Position numbers and translations under genes: made by a program
DNA from: Pseudomonas lactis
GTDB lineage: Bacteria > Pseudomonadota > Gammaproteobacteria > Pseudomonadales > Pseudomonadaceae
Length of the DNA stretch: 64,000 bases
Direction: 5' to 3'
NCBI RefSeq assembly: GCF_001439845.1
Contig: NZ_JYLO01000013.1
Location: 62,001-126,000 of the forward strand
Shown: positions 10,862-19,526 of the stretch, piece after piece
Layout of the letters: every line of letters begins with the position of its first letter
Position numbering within the stretch: position 1 is the first letter of the stretch
The notes under the pieces: model-generated
What the model was told of the DNA's origin: nothing
Seen by the model: only the letters and a program-made list of their open reading frames with translations
Databases searched by the model: none

Positions 10862-11654
10862 GGGCAGGCTCCAGGCGCGTGAACGCCAGCGTCGGCACGT
10901 CGACGATGCTGGACCCACCGTCCGCCACCAACGTGGCGCCGGTAATGATCGAGGCGTCGTCGCTGGCCAGGAAGCGGCACACCTTGGCGATCTCGTCGGC
11001 ACGGGCGGCGCGCCGCAGCGGTACATCGGCACACACGCGCGCATAGGCCTGCTGCAAGGTCTCGCCGTACGCCTCCATCAACGGCTGCATCTCCGCGTCG
11101 GCCATCGGCGTGTGCACCCAGCCTGGGCACACCGCGTTCACCCGCACGCCATGGGGCCCATAGTCACGGGCCAGCGAGCGGTTGAGCCCGAGCAGCGCAT
11201 GCTTGGCGGTGGTGTAGCCACACACCTCGGGGCCTGCTGCCAATGAGGCGATGGAGCCAATCAGCACCATGTTCCCGGCGCTTTCCTGCAGCAGCGGCAG
11301 GCAGGCGCGAGCGCTGTAGAACGCACTGTCGAGGTTGCTGCGCAGCGCGCCTTCCCAGGTGGCCGGGCTGGTCTGGGTCGCGCTGCCCAGGCCGTGGCCA
11401 CCGGCACAGGCCAGCAGCACATCGAGGCGCCCGCAGTGGGTGCGGATTTGTTGGATGAAACCGTCCCAGGTGTCCGGGCAGGCGGCATCGCCCACCAGGA
11501 TCAGCCCGCCGGTGTCCTGCGCCACCTGTTCCAGCGGCTCACGACGCCGACCGATCAGCACCAGATGCGCGCCTTCCTGTGCGTACAAGCGTGCGCAGGC
11601 GGCGCCGATGCCGGTGCCGGCTCCGGTGATCACCACCGTGCGCGGCTCAGTCAC
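10851..11654 (-). CDS. Short-chain dehydrogenase/reductase, GTG start
   Basis: A 267-residue classical SDR with TGAGTGIG, an LLACAGGHG equivalent of the NAG motif, Ser in IGSIASL and Tyr-Lys in YTTAK, then VADGGSS near the end. The arginines after the second strand (IGRRREP) suggest NADP(H). The start is taken as GTG at 11654 because GGAG lies 7 bases upstream and the Rossmann fold begins directly after (TEPRTVVITG). A longer frame would add 27 residues unlike SDR proteins. It overlaps the MoaF gene by 8 bases and the next SDR by 11. Pairing of an SDR with MoaF recalls the moaEF genes induced by monoamines in Klebsiella. Confidence 0.82.
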   Translation of the reverse strand: MTEPRTVVITGAGTGIGAACARLYAQEGAHLVLIGRRREPLEQVAQDTGGLILVGDAACPDTWDGFIQQIRTHCGRLDVLLACAGGHGLGSATQTSPATWEGALRSNLDSAFYSARACLPLLQESAGNMVLIGSIASLAAGPEVCGYTTAKHALLGLNRSLARDYGPHGVRVNAVCPGWVHTPMADAEMQPLMEAYGETLQQAYARVCADVPLRRAARADEIAKVCRFLASDDASIITGATLVADGGSSIVDVPTLAFTRLEPAHAP

Positions 11655-12468
11655 GGGGGTACTCCGTGTGGTTGAGCACCTGGCAATAGGAACTGATCGG
11701 GAAGTTCGACAGCGCGTCGAAGGACGCCCCGGCATAGCCGAAGATCTTGCCGTCGCTGCGGTGCTGTTGCAGGTCGATCAATACCAGGCCGAGGGTCGGC
11801 ACGATCTTCTCCTGCCAGACGAACAGGTACAGCTGTTCGGCGATCTTGTAGTAATGGCAGCGGTCAGTGTCGCACAGGCCTTTCTCCACGCCCTCAAGGC
11901 ATTGCCAGGCGTAGAACCGCGGGTTGAGGTAGATGTGTTCGTAGACCTCGCTGGGGCTGTAGCGATAGTGGTTGCGCAGGCCGACCAACTCGTCGGTGGG
12001 GGCGTGCAGGCAGTGGCCATCCTGCCACGGCCGGTCGAGGCTGCCGTGGAGGAAGTCAACCTGTACCGAGGTCAGCGGTTTGCCGGCCAGGGCGCGGTGG
12101 TACAGGCCTTCGTGGGTCTCTGCCGGTTCTGGCATACGGCCAATCACGGCGGTAAAGGAGGCATTTGGCGTGTCCAGCACCAGGCTGATCGACCAGCTTT
12201 GCCCGGCCTCATGCTTGATAAAGTCCACCAGGTACAGGCCCGGACGAATCGAGCTGGCGCGGTAGGCAGCGCTGCCGCTGGAGTGGCCATCGGCGGCGTG
12301 CCAGGCCAGGCGCTCCTGTTCGAAGCGGTGTTCGATCTGCCAGCCATTGGCAAAGTGCAGAGTGAAGGTCTGGCCGGCCAGGTCGGCCAGATTCGGCAGA
12401 ATGAACGCCTCGGGTGCAAACCCCTCAGCCAGGGCGCCTACGGTGATCCAGTCAGATGAATTCGACAT
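11647..12468 (-). CDS. moaF: MoaF family protein
   Basis: A 273-residue protein recognised as MoaF by its two similar halves of lipocalin-like beta structure, each opening with a segment such as TFTLHFANGWQIEHRF or the later KIFGYAGASFDAL. In Klebsiella, MoaF is made in response to tyramine and norepinephrine together with an SDR partner. Its biochemical role is not established to my knowledge; binding of an amine-derived intermediate has been one idea. It lies 13 bases after the cupin gene and overlaps the next SDR gene by 8 bases, in the middle of the amine operon. No signal peptide, so probably cytoplasmic. Confidence 0.82.
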   Translation of the reverse strand: MSNSSDWITVGALAEGFAPEAFILPNLADLAGQTFTLHFANGWQIEHRFEQERLAWHAADGHSSGSAAYRASSIRPGLYLVDFIKHEAGQSWSISLVLDTPNASFTAVIGRMPEPAETHEGLYHRALAGKPLTSVQVDFLHGSLDRPWQDGHCLHAPTDELVGLRNHYRYSPSEVYEHIYLNPRFYAWQCLEGVEKGLCDTDRCHYYKIAEQLYLFVWQEKIVPTLGLVLIDLQQHRSDGKIFGYAGASFDALSNFPISSYCQVLNHTEYPRD

Positions 12469-12481
12469 GGCAACCCCTCCC

Positions 12482-12847
12482 TTACACGACGGCGAAGTAG
12501 TGTTTGACGAAACTCTCGCTGATCACTTCCCACAGCACGGGCGTGCCCTTGGTCACGAACCAGCTGTCACCGGCCTTGTAGCGGGTGGATTGGCCGGTGG
12601 ACTCGTCGGTCAGCACCACTTCGCCGGTGACTATCGTGGCCTGTTCGGCGAACGGGTAGACCATGCGGAACTTGCCCTGGGTGGTGCCGAAGTACGCACT
12701 GCTGACCGCATCGGTGGGCGCGCCGAAAGTCATCTTGCCGAAGGCGCGTACTTCGCCTTCGAGGATTTGCGAGCCGAGGTCGGCCACGGTGCCCCAGGCG
12801 TCGAGTTCCGACAGCTGGACGTTGTGTTTGAGGGTGGTAAGTGTCAT
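12482..12847 (-). CDS. Small cupin-domain protein
   Basis: A 121-residue single-domain cupin of the DUF861/EutQ-like type. The C-terminal barrel motif GDSWFVTKGTPVLWEV and the earlier TIVTGEVVLTDE are visible, but the usual metal-binding histidines are not clearly present. It may therefore be a binding or structural partner rather than an oxygenase. Similar small cupins often lie beside FAD-dependent amine oxidases of the PuuB type. It is the second gene of the operon after the oxidase, separated by a REP pair, which may lower expression of the distal genes. Confidence 0.75.
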   Translation of the reverse strand: MTLTTLKHNVQLSELDAWGTVADLGSQILEGEVRAFGKMTFGAPTDAVSSAYFGTTQGKFRMVYPFAEQATIVTGEVVLTDESTGQSTRYKAGDSWFVTKGTPVLWEVISESFVKHYFAVV

Positions 12848-12877
12848 GGCAGATGCTCCGATAAGTACGAGATTTTT

Positions 12878-12976
12878 GTAGGAGCGAGCTTGCTCGCGAA
12901 GAACGTCTGGGCACCGCGATTTACCTGAAGGCCCGCGTTATCGTTGACGTTCTTCGCGGGCAAGCCCGCTCCTACA
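12878..12976. repeat. REP pair, TGTAGGAGCGAGC class
   Basis: Two inverted copies of a short palindromic repeat (TGTAGGAGCGAGCTTGCTCG at 12878 and its diverged reverse complement ending at 12976) with about 55 bases between them, in the 133-base gap inside the amine operon. This REP-doublet arrangement recurs at 17991, 35143 and 48835. Confidence 0.88.
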
Positions 12977-12980
12977 GGGG

Positions 12981-14279
12981 TTAGCGGCGACCGTTCCAGT
13001 AGCCGGATAATTGGTGCCAGGATTTGCCCGCCGTCAGCAGCAGGGGGCGAATCGCGTCCTTGCCGAGGATGGTGGGGCGGGAGATCGAGCTGACCAGGTC
13101 ATAGCGCGCCGAGCCCTCGCTCATGCCTTCGGCCAGCACCTTGCAGATGATGTGGCTGGGGGTGACGCCAAAGCCGGAATAGCCCTGCACGAAAAACGCA
13201 TTGCTGCGCCCCGGCAAAGTGCCCACCTGCGGGAACAGGTTCGGGCTGCACGCCATCGGGCCGCCCCAGGCCAGGTCGATTTTCACGTCCTTGAGGTAGG
13301 GAAAAATCTTCAGCATCAGGTGGCGGTTCCAGGCTTTCAGATCGCCGGGAATGTGCTCCACCAAAGGCGTGGCGGCGCCGAACAGCAGGCGGTTTTCGTT
13401 GGTCACGCGGTAGTAGTCGATCACCGGGCGGATATCGCTGTAGGCCCCACGGATCGGGCTGATGCGCTGGATCAACTCCTCGGACAACGGCTCGGTCATC
13501 ATCTGGAACGCGTAGGTGTTGATGGTCGAGCGGTGCAGTTCCGGCTCCAGCTTGTTGAGGAAGCTGTCACAGGCCCACAGCAACTTGCTGGCGCGTACCG
13601 AACCGCGACCGGTGCGCACGGTGATGCGCTCGCCGTAGCTGACTTCCAGGGCCGGGCTGTTCTCGAAGATCTTCACACCATGGCTGACCAGCGCGGTGGC
13701 TTCGCCCAGCAGCAGGTTCAGTGAATGCACATGCCCGCCACCCATGTGCAGCAGGGCGCTGGTGTAGGCGGTGGAGCCGATGATCTGCTGCACGTCAGAG
13801 CCGCCAAGAAAGCGGATTTCGTGCTGGCTGTTGATCGACTTGAAGTCTTTCTCCCAGGCGCGCAGGGTTTTTTCCTGGCGGGCGTTGAAGCCCATGTAGC
13901 CGTAGCCGTGGCAAAAGTCTGCGTCGATGTTGTACTTGGCGATGCGGTTCTTGATGATGTCGGCGCCCAGGTCGCTGATCTCGAACACTTGGCGCAGGCC
14001 GTCTTCGCCCACGTCCTTCTTGATCTTCTCCAGGTCATGGCCGATGCCTGCCATGATCTGCCCACCGTTGCGGCCCGTGCCGCCAAAGCCCAGGTAGCGC
14101 GCTTCGAGCACGACAATGTTGGTGATGCCTTTTTCCGCCAGCTCAAGGGCCGTGTTAATTCCGGAAAAGCCGCCGCCGATGACCACGACGTCCGCGTCGA
14201 TATCCTGTTCCAGGGTGGGGAAGCTGAGGTTGTATTTCTTGGTGGCGGTGTAGTACGTGGGGGTTTCGATGTTGATCAT
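12981..14279 (-). CDS. FAD-dependent amine oxidase/dehydrogenase (DAO/PuuB-like)
   Basis: A 432-residue flavoprotein of the D-amino-acid-oxidase-fold family that includes gamma-glutamylputrescine oxidase. The FAD-binding motif VVVIGGGFSGINTALELAE is at about 30-49, followed by GGTGRNGGQ, and near the end the GYSGFGVTPSH segment. The start at 14279 (MINIETPTYY) was chosen over one 16 codons earlier because the N-terminus of the family begins shortly before the flavin motif. As first gene of the operon it is the best candidate for deaminating tyramine or a related amine. No copper amine oxidase or quinohaemoprotein amine dehydrogenase is present in the window. Candidate regulator sites lie 80-100 bases upstream. 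Confidence 0.8.
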   Translation of the reverse strand: MINIETPTYYTATKKYNLSFPTLEQDIDADVVVIGGGFSGINTALELAEKGITNIVVLEARYLGFGGTGRNGGQIMAGIGHDLEKIKKDVGEDGLRQVFEISDLGADIIKNRIAKYNIDADFCHGYGYMGFNARQEKTLRAWEKDFKSINSQHEIRFLGGSDVQQIIGSTAYTSALLHMGGGHVHSLNLLLGEATALVSHGVKIFENSPALEVSYGERITVRTGRGSVRASKLLWACDSFLNKLEPELHRSTINTYAFQMMTEPLSEELIQRISPIRGAYSDIRPVIDYYRVTNENRLLFGAATPLVEHIPGDLKAWNRHLMLKIFPYLKDVKIDLAWGGPMACSPNLFPQVGTLPGRSNAFFVQGYSGFGVTPSHIICKVLAEGMSEGSARYDLVSSISRPTILGKDAIRPLLLTAGKSWHQLSGYWNGRR

Positions 14280-14357
14280 GGCGCAGCCTGAAAAAGTGAA
14301 GGAAGGCGCTAAAGCGGATGCCTCCATTAGGGCCCTTGGCGGGCTGGAAGTCTTGAT

Positions 14358-14381
14358 CCTGCGTGCCCGGGTTTTTGATTC
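14358..14381. promoter_or_regulatory. Candidate activator site upstream of the amine oxidase operon
   Basis: CCTGCGTGCCCGG (14358-14370) followed by TTTTTGATTC (14372-14381) lies 79-102 bases upstream of the oxidase start. It matches the block at 6757-6779 in the porin/permease gap and, more loosely, GCCTGCCAGGTTTTAT at 3467-3481. Confidence 0.5.
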
Positions 14382-14447
14382 AGCGCGCCACGGGCGAGGG
14401 CACCTATAAGTTATAGCGCGCTCGCCGGCCGGGAATGTTAGAGTTTC

Positions 14448-14461
14448 GTTAAACTATTAAC
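14448..14461. promoter_or_regulatory. Candidate HpaR operator (autoregulatory)
   Basis: GTTAA-ACTA-TTAAC is a perfect inverted repeat with a 4-base spacer, 26 bases before the hpaR ATG. The same architecture, GTTAA-GTTG-TTAAC, occurs at 22466-22479 in the hpaG1-hpaA gap. MarR-family repressors such as HpaR bind short inverted repeats of this kind. The amine oxidase operon on the other strand shares this intergenic region. Confidence 0.55.
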
Positions 14462-14486
14462 TAAATACTTCGTGACCCTGAGCCCT

Positions 14487-14909
14487 ATGTCCACACCTCG
14501 ACAATCCCTGACCCTGGCCTTGCTGCAAGCGCGCGAGGCCGCGATGAGTTTTTTCCGTCCTTCCCTGAATGAACACGGCCTGACCGAACAGCAATGGCGC
14601 ATCATCCGCATCCTTGAACAGCACGGTGAGTTGGAGATCTATCAACTGGCTGAACTGGCCTGCATCCTCAAGCCGAGCATGACCGGCGTGCTGGTGCGCA
14701 TGGAAGCGGCCGGCATGGTGCACCGGCGCAAGGCCGAACAGGACCAGCGCCGGGTGCTGATTACCCTGGCGGACAAGGGCAAGGCGAGTTTCGAGTCCAT
14801 GAGCCAGTGCATGGAGGCCAACTATCAGCGTTTGCAGGATCAGTTGGGCGCAGAGAAATTCCAGACCTTGTTGGGGTTGCTGGATGACTTGAAGAACATC
14901 AAGCGCTGA
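14487..14909 (+). CDS. hpaR: HpaR, MarR-family repressor of homoprotocatechuate genes
   Basis: A 140-residue MarR-family regulator. The N-terminal segment (LTLALLQAREAAMSFFRP) and the LTEQQWRIIRIL recognition region match HpaR of E. coli very well, followed by the winged helix (KPSMTGVLVRMEAAG, then RRKAEQDQRR). HpaR represses the meta-cleavage hpa operon and is released by 4-HPA or homoprotocatechuate. The ATG at 14487 fits the family N-terminus; a GTG at 14472 would add 5 residues. Neither start has a good ribosome binding site. A palindrome 26 bases upstream is probably its own operator. It is divergent from the amine oxidase operon and convergent with hpaI. Confidence 0.92.
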   Translation: MSTPRQSLTLALLQAREAAMSFFRPSLNEHGLTEQQWRIIRILEQHGELEIYQLAELACILKPSMTGVLVRMEAAGMVHRRKAEQDQRRVLITLADKGKASFESMSQCMEANYQRLQDQLGAEKFQTLLGLLDDLKNIKR

Positions 14910-14939
14910 CTCAATTGCTGAACCACCACCGATCAACTT

Positions 14940-15024
14940 TGGGAGCTGGCTTGCCTGCGATAGCGCCGGGTCAGCTGGCTTATTTGTCGTTGATGCACCG
15001 CTATCGCAGGCAAGCCAGCTCCCA
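14940..15024. repeat. REP pair, GTGGGAGCTGGC class
   Basis: Inverted copies of GGGAGCTGGCTTGCCTGCGA and its reverse complement flank about 35 bases between the convergent hpaR and hpaI genes. This is the second REP class of the window, also seen at 19419 and 55187, and it could terminate transcription from both sides. Confidence 0.88.
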
Positions 15025-15033
15025 CATTGAGTC

Positions 15034-15834
15034 TCAGTAGACGCCACCGGTATTGGCAGCCACAGGTATGTCTTTGAACTTCCCGGCCAGGCTTTGCAGC
15101 CCCCGCATCAACACCGTGGTATCCACTCCTACCGCCACGAACGTCGCCCCCAACTCGATATAGCGTCGTGCGAGATTTTCATCCGCACTGAGAATCCCTC
15201 CCGCCTTACCCGCCTTGACGATACGCACGATGGCGTCCTCAATCGCCGCTTGTACCTCGGGATGCCCCGGATTGCCACGGTGGCCCATGGACGCGCTCAA
15301 GTCTGCCGGGCCGATAAACACACCGTCCACGCCTTCGACGGCAGCAATGGCGTCCAGATTGGCCAGGCCCTCGGCATTCTCAATCTGCACCAGCAGGCAC
15401 ATCTGCGCATCAGCCTGGTCGAGGTAATCGGCGATGCTGTTCCAGCGCGAGGCGCGGGCCAGGGCGCTGCCGACCCCGCGAATACCCTGGGGCGGGTAGC
15501 GCAGGGCCCGCACCAGTTCCCGGGCCTGGGCGGCGTTTTCGACCATGGGCACCAGCAGCGTCTGCGCGCCGATATCCAGCAGTTGCTTGATCAGGGCCGT
15601 GTCGCCGATCACCGGGCGAATCAACGCCTGGCTGGGGTAGGGCGCAATGGCCTGTAACTGCGCGAGCATGTCCCCCAGTTGGTTGGGCGCATGTTCGCCG
15701 TCGATCAACAGCCAGTCGAAACCGGCGTTGGCGGCCAGCTCCGCGCAGTAGGCGTTGGCAAGGCCGAGCCACAGGCCAATCTGTACCTCGCGGTTGTGCA
15801 GGCGTTGCTTGAAGCGGTTGACAGGCATGTCCAT
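15034..15834 (-). CDS. hpaI: HpaI, 4-hydroxy-2-oxoheptane-1,7-dioate aldolase
   Basis: A 266-residue class II metal-dependent pyruvate aldolase. It matches E. coli HpaI closely: [20 protein letters not shown], the base-containing [10 protein letters not shown], the metal-site region [10 protein letters not shown] and [14 protein letters not shown], and the C-terminal GGVY. It cleaves 4-hydroxy-2-oxoheptanedioate to pyruvate and succinic semialdehyde, the last step of the pathway. The start at 15834 has AGGAGG 6 bases upstream. It is the last gene of the hpa operon, 16 bases after hpaH. A gene for succinic semialdehyde dehydrogenase is not seen nearby, so that step must be encoded elsewhere. 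Confidence 0.95.
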   Translation of the reverse strand: MDMPVNRFKQRLHNREVQIGLWLGLANAYCAELAANAGFDWLLIDGEHAPNQLGDMLAQLQAIAPYPSQALIRPVIGDTALIKQLLDIGAQTLLVPMVENAAQARELVRALRYPPQGIRGVGSALARASRWNSIADYLDQADAQMCLLVQIENAEGLANLDAIAAVEGVDGVFIGPADLSASMGHRGNPGHPEVQAAIEDAIVRIVKAGKAGGILSADENLARRYIELGATFVAVGVDTTVLMRGLQSLAGKFKDIPVAANTGGVY

Positions 15835-15850
15835 GACAGTCCTCCTGGGT

Positions 15851-16654
15851 TCAGACGAAGCGGCAGGCAATCGAGCCGAGCAGGTCGTAGTCGACGTGGA
15901 AGGTATCGCCAGGGCGGGCTGCCACGGGGCGGGTAAACGAGCCGCCGAGAATCACCTGGCCGGGCAGCAGGGTGACGTCATAGGGCGCCAGCTTGTTAGC
16001 CAGCCACGCCACGCCCTTGGCCGGGTGGTTGAGCACCGCCGCCGACACCCCGGACTCTTCGATCACGCCATTGCGATACAACACCGCCGGCACCTTGCGC
16101 AGGTCGATCTCGGTGGGGCGCACGGCGCGGCCGCCGAGTACCACACCGGCGTTGGCGGCGTTGTCGGAGATGGTGTCGAACACCTTGCGGGTGGCGTTGG
16201 TGTGGGGGTCGACTTGCTGGATGCGGGCGTCGATGATTTCCAGCGCCGGGATCACCCATTCGGTGGCGTCGAGCACATCGAACACCGTGCAGTTGGGCCC
16301 TTTGAGCGGTTTGCCGAGGATGAAGGCCAGTTCCACTTCCACCCGTGGCACGATGAAACGCTCGAAGGGGATGTCGCTGCCTTCGTCGAAAAACATGTCG
16401 TCGAGCAGGGCGCCGTAATCGGGTTCGGTGATATTCGACGACACCTGCATGGCCCGTGAGGTCAGGCCGATCTTGTGGCCCTTGAGCGTGCGCCCGGCCT
16501 TGATCTTTTGCGCGACCCATTCACGCTGAATGGCGTAGGCGTCCTCGATCGTCATGCCGGGGTAGTCGAGGGAAAACTGGCGCACCTGTTCGCGGCTGCG
16601 TTCGGCGCGGTCAAGGTTTGCGGCGGCCGCGAGGATTTGCTGGGAGTCGAGCAT
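15851..16654 (-). CDS. hpaH: HpaH, 2-oxo-hept-4-ene-1,7-dioate hydratase
   Basis: A 267-residue hydratase of the fumarylacetoacetate-hydrolase-like fold shared with MhpD and XylJ. The family features [13 protein letters not shown], the metal-binding [14 protein letters not shown] and the C-terminal [11 protein letters not shown]-like end are visible. It adds water to 2-oxohept-4-ene-1,7-dioate, feeding the HpaI aldolase. The start at 16654 ([11 protein letters not shown]) agrees with the family N-terminus. A much longer open frame extends upstream into hpaX, but that part is out-of-frame noise. It follows the transporter gene hpaX by 11 bases and precedes hpaI by 16, within one operon. Confidence 0.95.
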   Translation of the reverse strand: MLDSQQILAAAANLDRAERSREQVRQFSLDYPGMTIEDAYAIQREWVAQKIKAGRTLKGHKIGLTSRAMQVSSNITEPDYGALLDDMFFDEGSDIPFERFIVPRVEVELAFILGKPLKGPNCTVFDVLDATEWVIPALEIIDARIQQVDPHTNATRKVFDTISDNAANAGVVLGGRAVRPTEIDLRKVPAVLYRNGVIEESGVSAAVLNHPAKGVAWLANKLAPYDVTLLPGQVILGGSFTRPVAARPGDTFHVDYDLLGSIACRFV

Positions 16655-16665
16655 GGCAACGGTCT

Positions 16666-17970
16666 CTAGTGTGGGTTGACGATGGCGGCCTGGGTGCGCA
16701 GCACCAGCAAGCCACCGAGGGCGATAAACAGGGCGAGTACGTACAGGGCCAGGCTGGCGCTCTGGGTGGCGTCGCGCATCCAGCCGATCAGGTACGGCGC
16801 GAGGAACGCCGCGATACTGCCGAACGAGCTGATCATGGCGATGCCCGCCGCCTGGGTGGTGTGGGAAAGAAACGCCGGTGGCAGTTGCCAGAACATCGGC
16901 AGCGCGGCGCTTGCGCCCATCCCGGCAACCACCAGCCCGCTCATCACCAGCAACGCATTGCCGGGCGCCAGGCCCGCCACGGCGATACCGAGCGCGGCCA
17001 TCAGCAGGGGCACACACAGGTGCCAGCGGCGCTCGCGGTGGCGGTCGGACGAGCGCCCGCAGCCGAGCATGAAGAAGCAGCCGGCCAGGTACGGCACGGC
17101 GCTGAGCAAGCCGACCTGGCTGTCACGGCCGATGCCGGCGCCGTGGATCAGGGTGGGCATCCAGAACGCCAGGGTGTTGACCGCCAGCATCACCGCAAAG
17201 TACACAGCCACCAGCAGCCACACCTGCGGGTCTCGCAGGATGCCGCCGAACGAGGTGATGGTCTTGCGCTGTTCCTCGTTGCTCAATTGGGTGCGCAGTT
17301 GCTGTTTTTGCTCGGCAGTCAGCCAGTGCACCGACTCGAAACTGTCCGGCAACCACTTGAGCACCACCAGTCCCAGCAGCACCACGGGCGCGCCTTCGAT
17401 CAGGAACATCCACTGCCAGCCGCGCAGGCTGCCGACATCATGGAAGTTCTCCAGGATCGCCCCGGAAATCGGCCCGCCCAACACCCCGGCCATGGGCACC
17501 GCAATGGCAAACAAGGCGGTGACCTGGGCGCGACGGCGTGCCGGGTACCAGCGGTTGAGAAACACCAGAATCCCGGGGAAAAACCCGGCCTCGGCCACCC
17601 CCAGTAGAAAGCGCAGCACGTAGAACCCGCGCGCGCTCTCCACCCACAGCATGCCGGTGGAGAGCAGGCCCCACACCACCATCAGGCAGGCGATCCAGCG
17701 CCGTGGCCCGACGCGGTCCAGGGCAATGTTGCTGGGCACGCCGAACAACGCGTAGGCGATGAAGAACAGCCCGGCGCCGAAGCCGTACACGGTGTCGCTG
17801 AAGTGCAGGTCGCTGCTCATCTGCATCTTGGCAAAGCCGATGTTGATGCGGTCCAGATGGGCGAACAGGTAACACACCAGCAACAAGGGCATCAGGCGCC
17901 AAGTCACCAAACGATGGGTGCGGTCGTGCTCGGCAAGCTGCAGGCTTGCAGTGGAATGGGCTGTGCTCAT
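16666..17970 (-). CDS. hpaX: HpaX-like MFS transporter for 4-hydroxyphenylacetate
   Basis: A 434-residue major facilitator with twelve predicted membrane segments. It carries anion:cation symporter (ACS) family signatures near the first loop ([17 protein letters not shown]) and a fourth-helix region ([20 protein letters not shown]). HpaX of E. coli imports 4-HPA, and its position between hpaF and hpaH supports the same role here. The start at 17970 (MSTAHSTAS) was chosen because the upstream extension reads through a REP element. That REP pair (17991-18088) lies between hpaF and hpaX within the operon and may set a lower transporter level. Confidence 0.88.
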   Translation of the reverse strand: MSTAHSTASLQLAEHDRTHRLVTWRLMPLLLVCYLFAHLDRINIGFAKMQMSSDLHFSDTVYGFGAGLFFIAYALFGVPSNIALDRVGPRRWIACLMVVWGLLSTGMLWVESARGFYVLRFLLGVAEAGFFPGILVFLNRWYPARRRAQVTALFAIAVPMAGVLGGPISGAILENFHDVGSLRGWQWMFLIEGAPVVLLGLVVLKWLPDSFESVHWLTAEQKQQLRTQLSNEEQRKTITSFGGILRDPQVWLLVAVYFAVMLAVNTLAFWMPTLIHGAGIGRDSQVGLLSAVPYLAGCFFMLGCGRSSDRHRERRWHLCVPLLMAALGIAVAGLAPGNALLVMSGLVVAGMGASAALPMFWQLPPAFLSHTTQAAGIAMISSFGSIAAFLAPYLIGWMRDATQSASLALYVLALFIALGGLLVLRTQAAIVNPH

Positions 17971-17990
17971 GGTGGTGTTCTTTTTGTTGT

Positions 17991-18088
17991 TGTAGGAGCG
18001 AGCTTGCTCGCGAAAAACGTCAACGAAAACGCAGCGCTGTTGGGTCCGCGGTGCCTGTGGGCTTTTCGCGAGCAAGCTCGCTCCTACA
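17991..18088. repeat. REP pair, TGTAGGAGCGAGC class
   Basis: Inverted copies of TGTAGGAGCGAGCTTGCTCG flank about 50 bases within the hpa operon, between hpaF and hpaX. The two arms match almost perfectly, so the transcript can form a strong hairpin. Confidence 0.9.
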
Positions 18089-18106
18089 GGGGGGGGCGGG
18101 GCCGTT

Positions 18107-18499
18107 TCAGCTTGCCGGGTTGTTCAGGAACGCGTGCACATTGTTCTGCTTGAAGTTGAGCTGCGGGTGCAGCTCGATCATCTCGAACGACAGCGCGAGC
18201 AAGCGCTGCGCCTGCAGCTCGGCGAAGTGCTCGGTAATCACCGCGAACACTGCTTGGGCGACGGCCTCGCGGGTTGCCAGGTCGCGGCCGTGGCCGACCT
18301 TGAGGGTCATGTGCACAAAGGCATAGTCGTGCTTGCCGTCGGCCATGCGCCAGGTGTCCAGGCGTACGCCGCGACTGCGAATGCCGCCCAGCGGAAACAC
18401 ACCGCTGTCGCCCAGCACGCGGTGGATTTTTTCAAACAGACCGGGCAAGTCGGCCTGCTGTTCGAGGTTGTCGGTGTACTCAGCGATAAAGTGCGGCAT
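18107..18499 (-). CDS. hpaF: HpaF, 5-carboxymethyl-2-hydroxymuconate delta-isomerase
   Basis: A 130-residue member of the tautomerase superfamily. It begins MPHFIAEYTDN; the proline exposed after removal of Met acts as the catalytic base in this family. DLPGLFEKI, GIRSRGVR, DTWRMADGKHDYAFVHMTL and LNFKQNNVHAFL agree with E. coli HpaF along the whole length. It isomerises 5-carboxymethyl-2-hydroxymuconate to the 2-oxo form used by HpaG. It lies 15 bases after hpaD in the operon. Confidence 0.95.
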   Translation of the reverse strand: MPHFIAEYTDNLEQQADLPGLFEKIHRVLGDSGVFPLGGIRSRGVRLDTWRMADGKHDYAFVHMTLKVGHGRDLATREAVAQAVFAVITEHFAELQAQRLLALSFEMIELHPQLNFKQNNVHAFLNNPAS

Positions 18500-18514
18500 G
18501 GGGCTCTCCCAGGG

Positions 18515-19372
18515 TTAAAGCGGGAAAAACGCGTTGATCTGGCCGGTGCCCGAACTGCCGAACGGCGGCGTGATGATCTCAGCCGGCTTGGCATAGTCCG
18601 GCCCACCCAGCAGGCCCAGGAGCATGGCGGTGTCGTGCATCTTGCCTTCGCCAAAACAGTGTTCGGCGTAGTCGGGCAGCATGGCGCAGAACTCTTTGAA
18701 GCGACCTTGCTTCCACATTTCCACGACATGCAGGTCCACCTGCTTGTCGAATTCGCGGGTCCAGTTGTGGATATTCGCCTCAGCCTCGCGGTCGTCCGAG
18801 AACCGATGGGACAGCGAGCCGGAAGCGAGCACCAGCACCTTGCGGTCGCTCTTTTCAATCGCCCGGCGCACGGCGGCGCCGAAGGCAAAACTGTCTTCCA
18901 GGCGATGCCAGGCGCACCAGGCAGCGATGGAAATCACCTTGAATTTCTCTGCGTCGGGCACCCCCATGTGCATGTAGCGCATGGGCACCAGGGTGCCGTA
19001 TTCCAGCTCCAGGCTCGGGATGTTATGGGCCATGCTGCGCACGCCGGCCAGGTTGGCTTCGGCGGCGATCAGCTCCCCCAGTTCGGGGCAGCCGGGGTAG
19101 GCGTAGTCCATGTTCTTGATGAAGTGCGGCAGCTCGTTGCTGGTGTAAGTGCCCTGGAACTGTTCACCGCAATTGACGTGATAACCACTGTTGACCAACC
19201 AGTGCACGTCGAACACCACTGCCGTGTCGGCGCCCAGTTCTCGGGCTCGCCGGCCGATTTCCTTGTGCCCGGCAATCGCCGCTTCGCGACAGCCGTGATG
19301 CTTGCCGGGCAGTTCCGACAGGTACATCGACGGTACGTGGCAGATCTTCGCTGCCAGAACCACTTCGCCCAT
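18515..19372 (-). CDS. hpaD: HpaD, 3,4-dihydroxyphenylacetate 2,3-dioxygenase
   Basis: A 285-residue class III (LigB-type) extradiol dioxygenase that opens the ring of homoprotocatechuate to 5-carboxymethyl-2-hydroxymuconate semialdehyde. Candidate Fe(II) ligands are His12 (CHVPSM) and His57 (FDVHWLV), with a glutamate near the C-terminus. LASGSLSHRF, typical of the family, carries the second-sphere histidine. Length agrees with E. coli HpaD (about 283). A REP pair separates it from hpaE upstream, while hpaF follows after 15 bases. Confidence 0.95.
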   Translation of the reverse strand: MGEVVLAAKICHVPSMYLSELPGKHHGCREAAIAGHKEIGRRARELGADTAVVFDVHWLVNSGYHVNCGEQFQGTYTSNELPHFIKNMDYAYPGCPELGELIAAEANLAGVRSMAHNIPSLELEYGTLVPMRYMHMGVPDAEKFKVISIAAWCAWHRLEDSFAFGAAVRRAIEKSDRKVLVLASGSLSHRFSDDREAEANIHNWTREFDKQVDLHVVEMWKQGRFKEFCAMLPDYAEHCFGEGKMHDTAMLLGLLGGPDYAKPAEIITPPFGSSGTGQINAFFPL

Positions 19373-19418
19373 GATGACTCTCCTGAATAATTATTCTTGT
19401 ATGGCCTGTGAGGTCCCT

Positions 19419-19505
19419 GTGGGAGCTGGCTTGCCTGCGATGGCATCGACTCGGTACGGCTAAAGGACCGCGGTGTCTGCATCGCGGGCAAGCCCGGCTC
19501 CCACA
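19419..19505. repeat. REP pair, GTGGGAGCTGGC class
   Basis: Inverted copies of TGTGGGAGCTGGCTTGCC around about 40 bases in the 154-base gap between hpaE and hpaD. It is the second REP doublet inside this one operon. Confidence 0.88.
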
Positions 19506-19526
19506 GGAGGCTTGTTTGAGCCTGGG

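Noticed and set aside
15851-17017. HpaH frame extended to 388 residues
   Set aside because: The extra 121 residues are arginine/glycine-rich and lie in another frame of the hpaX gene. Family length and start MLDSQQ support 267 residues.
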